A DNA stretch of 64,000 nucleotides, from assembly GCA_023374025.1 (NCBI GenBank), contig SIJG01000149.1:1-64000 (forward strand). The letters are read 5' to 3'. Origin of the DNA: Heterodera schachtii. Lineage: Eukaryota > Nematoda > Chromadorea > Rhabditida > Heteroderidae. The translations under genes were made by a program, and so were the position numbers. Below the pieces are notes generated by a model that was not told where the DNA came from, made no database searches, and worked only from the letters and a program-made list of their open reading frames with translations. Positions 32,874 to 44,600 of the stretch are shown one piece after another (positions within the stretch are counted from its first letter, which is position 1; the number at the start of each line of letters is the position of its first letter).

Positions 32874-33718
32874 GTAATTTTTTCTTTTTTTTTCAACATT
32901 GATCATTGGGCGAACAAAATTCGGCTTATTTAAAAAAAAATTTTAAATTATTTTTTCGGCGACGCCTTCGGCACTGCTGCCCTCCCCCCGTTCTCCAAAG
33001 ATTTTTTGGAAAAGCGCAACAAAAAGGCGGTTTTAAAAGCAATAAAAAAAGACCTTCGACGTACATTGTATGACCGAACAGTAGTATAGGGTCGCAGGGG
33101 CAGGGGTCTGGGGCAGGGGTCTGGGACCCCTACCCCTGCGACCTATCACATAGGCAGGGGTCTGGGACCCCTGCCCCTATAACCTAAGGGTCGGCCAGAC
33201 CCCTGCCCGTTGTTCTATTAAGTACCCTAGGACCCCTGCCCCTTGTCCTATTAAAGGGTCCAGACCCTGTCCCTTATCCTAATTAATCACACCCCCCTCC
33301 GTCACTATATAAACAGTTACTTTTAAAGAAATGTACAGTTATCAATATAATTGTATACATTACCTAAAATTAAACATGGAGACAATTATACAAGAAGCAG
33401 GTGATAAAGAATTGCAGCGTGAAACGTCACCACCCTTTGATCAACAATTGGAAATCGAAAATCAATTTTATAATAAAAAAATTTAAATATAAACCTACTG
33501 TTGAATATTTCCGGAAAAAGCACTTTTTACCTTGCTTTTCGAAAAAGTGAAGGGAAAATTCAATACAAAATTTGCTCGCCACGCGGGGCTATACAAAAAC
33601 CAAAAAAAAAAAATGCATAATTCGAAAAAATTTTCGTTTATTTTTAATGAAATAAACAAATAGTAGTCAGTCTTCGAGCGCTTATCAACGATTTGTGCTC
33701 TTAAGCCAATTAAAATAC
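32874..33718. repeat. Core repeat copy and CAGGGGTCTGG minisatellite
   Basis: A degenerate GGCGACGCC..GGCACTGC core is at 32957-32983. From 33085 to 33275 runs a GC-rich array of CAGGGGTCTGG and its inverse GACCCCTGCCCC. Downstream is a TATATAAA at 33307 and a 36-codon open frame from 33378 that I do not trust as a gene. Confidence 0.55.
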
Positions 33719-34202
33719 TAGAGACACGGCGGATCGGGACTCCGCGGGAGCCTACTCGTCCCCACAAAGATTTTTTCAAAAATACTCCGCAAAAATTTGT
33801 TCAAATTAATAAAGGGAGTCGAAAATAAAATATATTAATAAATTTTGTTAGAATAAATTATAAAAAATAATTTATTTGAAGTAATTTGAAAAAATTTTCT
33901 GATTTTTGACCCTAAATTTATTTTTTTTATTTCAAGTTTCTGCTTACTAATTTTTTTTTGTATATTTTTTCTTTAATAAAAGGATTGATTGTCCTTCAAA
34001 TTTGTGCATTAAAAATATTTTTCTGAGTTTTTAATTAAATTTTCGAATTACTCCCGCTCCCGCCCGGGACTCCCGCTAAAAATGGACGGGATTTTAACGG
34101 GAGCGGGATTTTTACGGGATTCCCGTTCGGGACTCCCGTCCCGGAAAATTTTGAACTCCCGATCCCGCTCCCGCTCGCGGAAATTTTTTTTACCGGTCTC
34201 TA
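33719..34202. mobile_element. hAT-like MITE, 484 bp
   Basis: Ends TAGAGACACGG and CCGGTCTCTA, with CCCGGGACTCCCG-type units near the right end. Flanks TAAAATAC and AAAATTAC match at six of eight bases. A related right-end block lies at 41845-41999. Confidence 0.5.
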
Positions 34203-34429
34203 AAAATTACAATTTTTGAGGAGGGGATTTATTATAAGGAAAAGCATTGACTTTGGAAAAGATTGTGAATTAAAAAAATAATAAATTTAAGCTTTTTTGA
34301 TCATAAAAACTTTTTAAAATTTGCTTATTTAAATTTATTAAAATTTGCTTTTATTTAATTTTTTCCATTTCTGAATTAATTAAAATTTGCGCCTAAAACT
34401 TTTCCAATTTTATTTCTCAAATTTTGCTG

Positions 34430-34720
34430 TTTATTTCTTTGTTTTTGTCACTCTGTTCACTTTTGGGAATGTTTTAATCGTTCCAAATGACCATTGATCA
34501 ATTGGGTCATTTTCCATTTCATCACCGTTCTGTTGAAGAAATGAGTAAATTCAAAATTTCCATTTTTTTTTGTTCAATTTCACGGTTTATTTTAATTTAA
34601 TATTGCTCAATTTATCCTCATTTTGCTTGTAAATTAATTAACCATAATAGATAATGTTCTGTTTTCTCAGAGCATGTTCTGATTAAAAAAAAATTCTTTA
34701 AACAAAAATAAAGCATTGAA
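34430..34720 (-). pseudogene. Decayed duplicate of the HTH-protein gene 5' part
   Basis: The stretch repeats 36110-36260 and the upstream flank 36540-36660 at reduced identity, for example TTCATCACCGTTCTGTTG and TTGCTCAATTTATCC. The frame is not kept. Confidence 0.5.
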
Positions 34721-35553
34721 ATTTTTAATCTGTAATATTATTTTCTAAAATTAAAGGGAAACAAAAACTTACTTATTTCAAAATATTTTGTTGAGTTACA
34801 CAAAAAAATATATCAAAAAAGCTAAAAAAAAAAGTACTATTAAAAAAGCTTTGGCACCCTTCGGCAGCTATTAAAATGAAATCGATTTTTTTTTTGAGAA
34901 AATATTATTAAAAATTTTGGGGACTTTATCTAATATAAATAAACTTTTTTTTAATTTTTTTTTGTTTTGGTAAATCAAGTGAAGCGCATTTGTCACTGTT
35001 AATAATGTTTCTTAAACATTTTTTGAATTTGATATAACTTTTACATTTTTGTAAATTTCATTTTCCAGCAATTTTTATGAAAATTCTGGCGAAATGAGAA
35101 TTTTTAGGGTTTAAATATTGTGTATTAGAACTGAAAAATGACCAATGACTCACTTGCTGTAGCATGGCTATCGCGACTTTAAAATAAATTTTTATTTGGC
35201 TACTTTTTCATAAAATAAAATATTGTTTAAAAATTTAGCAGAAATTTAATTTGTAATAAAATTAAAAAACAAACGATACTGTCATAAATAAGTAATATTT
35301 TAATTATGGCGAATCCATTCAGTAAAGATGGAAATTTATTTGAATGATCGATGCAATATTTTGGAACAATAATTAATAAAATGAAATTTACAAAAATTTT
35401 AAAAAATGTAACAACATAATAGTGAAGTTAGGTTTATTAAAAAAATAGCTTTTGTCATATTTTACGACCATTAAATTACAAACAAATGTACAAATGCCAT
35501 TAATTACGACCAACAATAATAATAATAATAATAATTCTCTTTGATTGGCTACC

Positions 35554-36403
35554 TCAAAAATCATATTTAAAATGATTAAATTTATTTTTCCATCTTTTCA
35601 GTGTTGCACTTCCAATTCCCAATTTTTTGGCAATTATTTCGTCGCTCATTTTCGGATTTGATTCTTTAATTTCGTAATATTGCTTCATCTTTTTCAATTT
35701 GTCAACATTGGTATGTTGTGCTTAAACAAAAATAAAATAATAAAATTTTAAAAAATCTCTTATTCTTACTTTTATGGTAATTTGGCACCAATTCTTTTTT
35801 CCATTTTCGAAATGTTACTTCAGAAATGCCCAATTCCTTCACAAATTGTTTCTGTTTGCCTTGGCCATATAATTCTTTAAATTCATCAAATCGTTCAATG
35901 AATAAGCGCTTTTTCTCATCATAAATTCGCTTTTTAATTTTATTTTTATTTAAATTTAATTCATTTTTCCATTTGTGTATTGAGCTTCGAGTAGTTCCTA
36001 ATAATTGTCCAATTTTTGTCTCAATTTTTGATCGGTCTTTGTTTTTATATTTTCTTTTTTCTCTCAATTTTTCTTTAATTGCATCAAATTTTTTAATTAT
36101 TTCTCTTTTTTGCTGATCAATTTCTTTATTTTTGTCATTCTGATCATTTTTATGAATGTTATGATCACCCCAATTGGCCACTTGTTCAATTTGTTCATTT
36201 CCCATTTCATCACTGTTCTGTTGGTGAAAATGAATAAATTCCAAGTGTTCATTTTGCTGATTTTGTTCAATTTTCACTGTTTGTTCACTTTCATTTTTGT
36301 CCCATCCGTCGCCAAATATTTCATCAAAATTTGGTTGGATTTTGACGGATTCAATTTTATAAACAAAGCAAAATATAAAAAATAATAATTGCCAAAAATG
36401 CAT
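35554..36403 (-). CDS. Secreted protein with three helix-turn-helix-like modules
   Basis: Two exons, 36403-35770 and 35720-35554, join in phase through a GTAAGA donor and a TTTAAG acceptor, giving 266 residues. Residues 1-19 form a signal peptide (LLFFIFCFVY core). A Q/N/D-rich region to about 95 is followed by a basic region. Three similar modules follow: IGQLLGTTRSSIHKWKNEL (131-149), FVKELGISEVTFRKWKKEL (187-205) and IIAKKLGIGSATLKRWKNKF (240-259). Each has the G-x-S/T-x-x-T/I-x-x-x-W spacing of transposase or Psq-type HTH recognition helices. The third module is on exon 2. A secreted DNA-binding protein is unusual; in a parasitic nematode a host-directed effector is possible, but that is inference. 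Confidence 0.7.
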
Positions 36404-37785
36404 TTTTACAATTTGAAATAAATTATAGCGAAATTATTTTATAATAATGAAAAATTTTCATTTAATATTGCTCAATTTTTTTCTCTTTTTTGGCATTAAT
36501 AAAAAATCGAAAATGTCTTGATTTGAAGGCAAATCTAATAATTGCTCAATTTATCCCAATTTTGCTTGTAAAGTAATTAAGCAAAAACAGATAATGTCCT
36601 TGTTTCTAAAAGCTTGTCCTGATTAAAAAAAATTGTTTACACAAAAATAAAGCATACGACACACAAATATAATTAATAACTGAAATTATTTTAATAGTTT
36701 GATCGGAACTTTAAGTAAGTCTGCATCCTGGTTCAGTATTGGTATCAGGCCGGGAAGGGATAGAATTATCTTGATTCTGTTCCCGGAAGACCGGGACTGA
36801 TGAGATTGAGAAACCCACTTTTTAATCTTTAAAATTAGTTTATAAAGTGCCATATTATGAAAATGCATTTTTTGATTATTGAAAAAAGTTGCCCAGTCTG
36901 GCCCTAAAAATTGAAGGGTGTTTTGGGGCACTTGCGGTGCCAATAATCGCTGCCGGCCAGAAAATTGGAAGTTTTGGCCCAATTTCTTAAAATAGATGTT
37001 TGATTCAAAATGGACCAACAACGAATTGCGAGGAAAATTGCCATTTTCTATGAAATTTCAATTTAATTTTTAAAAATATGTTTTTTAAGCACTGACCTTT
37101 TATAGTTTTAGACCAATGAAAAAATAAAAATAATTCTTGTTTTAATATGGGGATTGAACTATGAAAAAATAAAATTGAGAGAAATTTTGAGCAACTTGGC
37201 CATTCAAATGTTTTTAATGTTACTTTTCACAATATGGCCAAATATAAACTATTTTTTGGATTTAGAATTGGATGTTTTCCAAAATTTTGGATGTTTTTTC
37301 AATTTTTACATTTTGCAATTTTTTTTTTCAATTCAAAACCGAATAAAAATCGAGAAAAAACAGATTAAAAGGTCGTCATGCCAGTCTCTACTTCTAAAGT
37401 TCAATTTTTTGGCAATCATATTGTCACTTACATACTCAAACAATATAAAAGATTTGAACAAATATTTTAATGGGACTCACAAAATGCCATAGGCACTCTA
37501 CCCGTAAAATGCCATGGAATACACTAATCCATCATGAGATGCAAAAATACAAAAAACCGTCAATTAACTCAGGTGGATTATGAAGCCGAATTGAGGAAAC
37601 ATCTAACAAAAAGGAAATTTTAAACAATCCCAAAAAACATTTATCCAAGTGAAAATGAATGTGCAAAATTCGGACAAAAATAGAAATAAAAAACGAAAAC
37701 CTTGGATAAAAACTAAAATTTTCACTTCTAACCTTAATCTTCTCTTCATCTCTTCATCTTCTCTCTCTCTCTCTGTTTCTAAGAT
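36404..37785. other. Intergenic, repeat fragments
   Basis: Contains a weak core-repeat copy (CTTGCGGTGCCAATAATCGCTGCCGG, 36930-36955) and a tRNA-like fragment with GTTCAATCCCC (minus, about 37149-37159). A CTCTCT run is at 37758-37775. No gene recognised. Confidence 0.45.
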
Positions 37786-40700
37786 TTACCAGTCTTTACC
37801 AGAATGTTGTTCATTACCAGAACCACTTCCATCTTCGTCATCTTCATGTTGTTCATTACCAGAACCACTTCCATCTTCGTCATCTCCACCACGTTCACTA
37901 CCAGAACCTCTTCCATCTTCGTCATCTCCACCACGTTCACTACCAGAACCTCTTCCATCTTCGTCATCTCCACCACGTTCACTACCAGAACCTCTTCCAT
38001 CTTCGTCATCTCCACCACGTTCACTACCAGAAGTACCACCATAAGCATTATCTTCATTATCCCCATCATTAGCATCGTCGTTTTGATCGTTGCGATGACC
38101 AACCGGCATTAATGACGCTTTTTCACTTCCGTTCACTTCAATGTCCCTCGACTCCTTGGCGCTGAGCCCGCGTATCCATTTGAATTTTTCCGCGCACTCT
38201 CGCACTTCTTTCGCAGTCATCCACTGGCTGAGGTCAATGATGTTGCGCAGAAATTCTTGGCCAGATCCTTTGGCAAAAACCAGACGAGCTTCCTTTGCAT
38301 AATATTGGTCCAATGCGCCGAATCCTCCTAAACAATTAATTAGGGATTGGATTTTAGTCAAATGATTGCCGACTTTATATGATCTTCAAATGACTTAAAA
38401 ACTGTCCTACACTTTGTTCAAGAAGCTTCTAACATGCATTTTTATTTGAATTTTTTCTACTTTTTTGGATTTTATGTATTTTTGGCAATTTATCATTTTT
38501 TAGGGACTTTTTTCACTTTTTATGCCAAAATTTGAAACACAGCAAAGAAAATGCCGAAAAATACACTCAAAGCTACTGTAGCTTAAACGGTTAGCGTCTA
38601 AATTATTATGACGCACAAACGGCGATGCCCAAACTACTAGTGATGCTCGAGAGTCTCAGTCTTGACTCAAGAAAACTCTTCTCGGGTTTTTTTCGTTTCG
38701 ATCTCGACTCCCGGGTTTTCGGTCTCGAGTCTCGGGAAATTTTCGGTCTCGAGCATCACTACAAATTATCCCGTTGCCCAATGCGATTCAGAAAGACCCC
38801 CATCTTTTCTCGTTAATTATTTGCAATAATTAAGAAACCTCCTTCTTTAATTCCGGCTTTGTTCGTAATCGCCTTCACTTTTTTCATGAAAAATTCATTT
38901 CCTCTAATTGTATCCTCCATTTCCTTTAAAAGGTCCATAAAACCATATCTTTTGTTCGGGTCCGTTGAACTTTTTGAGCGAAACGATTTCCGCACCGAAT
39001 GGAACATCCCACGAATACTAAAACGAATTTAAAAATTGAGTGAAAAAGAGGAACATCAGTCATTTCATAAAGTATATTCATTCAAATATTTCATTTTATT
39101 TATTTTAGGTTTTTATTTATTAGAGCTTAAAAAGACTAAAAGATTTTGAAAAAATTTGGTTTTGGAATTTTTCCGAAAATTATTAAAAAATGCAATAAAA
39201 ATGAAAAATACACCCCTTAAAAATCGACCTAAATTTTTTTTCAAAAAATACACCACTACTCCAAAATTTATTTCTTTATTTCTTGACAAATTTTTGATTT
39301 AAAAAAAAATAATGTAATCCAATACTTATTTGGCTTAATTTTGTTTTATTTTTGAATAAATGTTTGTCATTTTACAACCCTAAATTTCAGCTTTTTTAGT
39401 GCCTAGCGCCTATTTTTGGGGTTTTTTAGAGCCTAAAAATTGTATCCCTATTAATTACCGAGTAATCCAACAATTTTTAAAGAATTGCTCTTGCCTACCT
39501 CTTTGACAATTTCGTGTTTTTCTTGTACTCATCTCTTTCCGATTTTGCTCCTTTTACATCTTTCTTAATTTTTCTCAACTTTTTTTGGTCCTTACAACTA
39601 TGTTCATCATCATCATCATCAGAACTGTGAGCACGTTTTCGTCGCCGTTTTTTGTCTTCGTTATTACGTCGTTTGCTTGTGCTATGCTTTTTTTTGTACG
39701 ACTTTCTTTCTTCTTTATATATTCCCTTTTTTTCATTCAATTTTTCTAAAACCAAATAAAAATTTTAAAGAAAAATTTCTTTTCTAATAGGTTAAAACAG
39801 GGCTCCGATCTGTCCTGATTTATCAGAAATTTCCTGGTTTGGAGATAGTGACCAAATTTTGTTCTGATTTCTAAAACACACTCACTCATAATTTTGCAAT
39901 TTTATGGCATAATGTCACGATTTTATCAAGAAAAATATAAGGTTTGTGGCAAAATTTGGTCAGTTTTGGACAAAAACCTGTTCGCCGATGTCCAAATCGG
40001 GTTCAAACTTAAGATTTTTCAAGCCTAAACAGCATTATATAAGTCAGGGATGCCATCGTCCATGCTCCGCTTCCAAGGACGGGTAGCCGATTTGCAAGGA
40101 CATAATGGGGAAAATTCATGAAACCCAAGGACATTTAAAATTTTTCTTATATGCAATAAAAAAATGATTAAGATTTATTCAAATGGCTTGTTTGGGATCG
40201 ACTCATTTCCTTACCACCGTTTCCCTACCAACCGTTTCCTTACCAACGTATTTGGTTCATTTCCATACCAAAAAATTTTCGAAAAATTTCCGTAAAAATT
40301 GATCATTTTTTTAAATAACGAAATAAATCATATGTAGCATCTTTTGGATTATTTCATCCCTAAAAATTTGGTAGGGAAACGGTTGGTAAGGAAACGGTGG
40401 TAGGGAAACGGTGGTAAGGAAACAACACCAACCCTGTATTTTTCGCCGGAATGGATTTTTTCCAACATTTTTTTGTTTTCACTAATCATTTTCCTCATTT
40501 GCGACGACTTTTTTTCTGCTTTAAAAACGCTTTTTTTTTGCGGCGCTCTTTTTCCAAAAATTTTGTGGGACAGGGGGAGGGGTTCGGCGGCGCCGATAGG
40601 CGCCGCCGAGAAAATCTGTAATTTTTAATGCGATTTGTTTACAGATTTTTGGCCAAAAACGATCATAATTTGCGATTTTGGGTTAATTTTTTAAGAAAAA

Positions 40701-41566
40701 TAGTGACTTTATGCCATAAAATTTCAAAAAGTCTCAGCCATGAGAAAAAAAATTTACATTTTATTGACATAATGCCATAATTTAATCAAAATATTGTTGA
40801 AAATTACAAAAAATTATCAAATTTCTTTGAATTTTTTTAAAACTTTTCCAAATGCTCATTTCCAAGGACGTCCTTGGCATCCAAAGACATTTCTTATTTT
40901 CAAGAAAGAGGGCCCAATTTCAAGGACGTCCTTGCCATTCAAGGACGGATGGCAGCCCTGAATATAAGTGATCAAAAGTGATAAGTCGATAATTTGATAG
41001 TAAGTAAATTTTTGAAAAATCACTAATTATTCAAACAGCAGAAAAAATGCTCCCACAAAAATAAACTAGAAGACAGTGTTTTCTTAACTTTAATGTTGTT
41101 ATGGCTATCTGGGAATGAAAAAATTTATGTTTTATCCGATTTCCGTATCGTTGTGGCGCCGACGTTTTGTCGCAAGGGTCGTTTTGGCGCCTGCCATGCA
41201 AAGAGGCAAGATTTGATTTTCTCAAAAATCGGCGCCAAATCGTCGGCGCCAAAACGTCGGCGCCCAAATGATCTGGTCCCGGAATTAGCAATGGAAAAGC
41301 TTTGCTGGCTTACCGTTTAATGCTTTCAGCTCCTCATCCGCCTTTTCTTTCACTGTTTCCTGAAACATTTGGAGAAACAGTGCGCCTTTGATACATTCAA
41401 TGGACACTTCGCGGTCCTCCAAACCCATTGCCTTCAACAGATCATTTTGGCACTTTTCAATTTCTTCATCTAACTCTTTTTTATGCCGATCAAAACTCCT
41501 AAAAAGGCAAAATTGGCATTGTCATAGCACAATGGTGAGGAATATATTTTAGTTTTTCAAAGTCTT

Positions 41567-41625
<59 letters not shown>

Positions 41626-44600
41626 CTTTCTCTCGCTCTCTCTCTCTCTTTTTCCTTCTCCCTCTCCCTCTTTCCCGCCCCCGTCACTCTCTCTGTTCTC
41701 TTTCAAATTAATAGTCACAAATTAAGTGGCTATATAACTAATCCATAACTAGCGCAGGCGCGCTCGCTTCGCTCGCGCAAGCTTTTCCCGACGGCGCCTA
41801 TCGGCACCGCCGGACCCTTAAAATCCTTAATTTTCTTTAAAAATAAATTTTCGAATTACTGGCGCTCCCGCCCGGGACTCCCGTTAAAAATGGACGGAAT
41901 TTTAACGGGAGCGGGATTTTTACGGGAATCCCGTTCGGGAGTCCCGTCCCGGAAAATCTTGAACTCCCGCTCACGGAAATTTTTTTACCGGACTCTAACA
42001 AAAATGCATTAAAAACGAAAATACAAACTGGATTTAACTTTCTGATTTGAATTATTTTGTTATTATACTTCCGAAAAAATTTAAAAATTTATTTATTTTT
42101 TCTGTTATTAAAAGAAGAATTCGGCTTTCTTCTGTGATTCTCACCAAAAAAAAGACAACAAAATTGCATTTATTTTTATGCTTAATTTTCAATTTTTGCT
42201 TAATTTTGTATTTTTGCATTTATTCATGCTAATTATGAAATTTTGATGCTTAATTCAGTGCTTAATTACCATCTTTTTGTGCTTAAAAGTCCATTCTCGA
42301 TTAATAATGGACAGAATTGTAAAAGTTGTTTTTTTTCTTTTTGCCCGTTTTGCTACCTATTTTCATAACGGTTGATGGATGTGTTAATTTTATGCCGGAG
42401 TTCAGTGAAAATGCTGCTTCTTTTGCTTGCTTTTAGTGGTTTGAAATCATCCGAATCTTTGAATGTGGATTGCCTCCCACTGACATACGAAATCTCCAAC
42501 CCATGAAATAACTGAAATTGTAAAAGAAAAATTAAATTTTAAATGTATTTATGTCCCCCTCCATCGAACCCCCCCCCCCTCCCCTCTAATAAAGCCTCCC
42601 GTGTCTCTCTATTATCTTTTACATAATCCACAAGCAATTTTGGTTTTTGTGATTAACTTCCATTTTAAACATGCTAATTTTTGGTCCCGGTCCCGCCAAG
42701 CTAAAAGACCGAATTTGGGGGAATTTTTAATTTTAAAAACCGTCAAGAGGACTTGATTATGGCCCTAAAAGTATGAATCCCTGGAGCAATCGCAGGTATT
42801 GCTTTTTTTGGCAATTTACTTATTAAAATGAAATTAGTTCATTTGGTGCCGGGTCGAAATGGAAAATTTTTGACAGAAAATTATTCATAACTTCGCACAA
42901 AATGAATAAAATTTTTAATTCATGATAACTTTAGATTGCTCTAAGTGTTTTTTTATTATATTGCAAAATTTCAAAAAATTTCATTAATTTTAAATAAAGT
43001 TATGACCTGAGAAACTCAAAAAAGCAAGTTTTCTTGAACATTTTTGGTCATAGCTTTCTTGAAATGTAACGAAATTTTATGAAATTTTGAAGATTTAATA
43101 GAAAACACTTAGGCCTATCTAATGATATCAAGAAATAAAAATTTGGTTGCTTTTGAGCAAAGTTATATCAAAACATATTTTCATTTGATGGTTTTTTGAC
43201 TAACGCCCATTTTTATGGGTTTTGAGTAACGTCATTGCACCGCTCATTTAAATATTAATTAATTATTATTTTTTAAATGCTTTTCCTTCAATGGCTTTAT
43301 GAAGTAATTGTCAATGTCCTTGTCGTCCATGTCTTTCGCAATCGCTGCCCAATTGCGCATTGGCACTCTAAAGATCAAGTTCAGGCACAAGCTGCGCGCC
43401 TCCTGATCGAGTGCCGCATCAAGCAGTAGAAATTCGGTGACTTTCAGCTTTTTTGGGTCGGGTTCGACTTTGGGTTCGACATTCGTACTTTTTTTCTTCC
43501 CCGCTTTCTTTTTGTCATTCTCTTTTTGTTGTGGTTGCAGCATTGCATATTTAAGCAGTGGATGTTCTTAATAAGAGCCGATCAATTAAGTTTATTATTT
43601 AACCTAATTTAATCGTTTTTTTAGAGCCTATTTTAGCTTTTTATTTATAGAGCCAAAAACCTAAAAAAATCTTTTTTTAAAAAGTTATTTTGGCCTTTTG
43701 CCCAATATTATTAATAAAAATGCAACAAAAACGAAAAATACACCCCCCTAAGAAGTGACCTACAAAATATTTTTAAAAATTCACCCCACTAAAATCGACC
43801 CGAAATTTTTCAAAAATATAATCCCTAAGAAATGAAAAATTTGGCAATCATGAAGAATGGGGGTCCCACATTTTTCAAAAAAAAAAAAATTCGAAATTTT
43901 ATAATAAAGGAAATATGGGACCCCCATTCTTCATTGGACTTTCGATTTTTTTTTTCGAGTTCGGGTCCGGGGTTCGTAATTGGCCGAAACATATATCGGA
44001 TTCGTGATCAATGACCCCGAAAACCCAAGAAAATTATTTTTATGACAATAAAATTTTCACTGACGCATTTACCATAGCCATTTTTATGGGGTCTGTTTTT
44101 TCGATGTTTTTCTTTTTTTCACTTACTTTGTGAATTACGTTTTACCCAAATTGTCATACAATCTTTGCCCATTTCTATAACCTTTTCATTCTCTCTTGCC
44201 AAAATTTCTGCTCTAAACGGCGCTGATTTCTGGCGCACTGGCAAATTGAAAAAATTTCCAAATAAATACATTTCATCTTTTTTCTCAATGTCAGCCAATG
44301 AATCAATGGTCCTTTAAAAATTTTAAAAAAATTTTTTAAAAAATTTAATGCATGGGAAATCCAATTTCTCAACAATGAGCAACAAAAGGCCTTCTTCCTT
44401 TCTAGGTTTGTGGCTTAAAATTCTCAAAATTTCTCTAGTTTCGTTTTTTTGTCTTTGTTTTTCACACCAATTTTTGGTCAAATTTTGGCTTTAAAGTAGG
44501 GTTGGGCCCCCGACGTCGGGGTTGGAAAAGTCGGGGTTCGGGGTCGACTAAATTTGTCGGGGTTGGCTGGAGAAACTTAAAAAATGTCGGGGTTAGACAC

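Noticed and set aside
33378..33486. A 36-codon frame with an upstream TATATAAA
   Set aside because: Too short, no homology, and set between minisatellite and MITE sequence.
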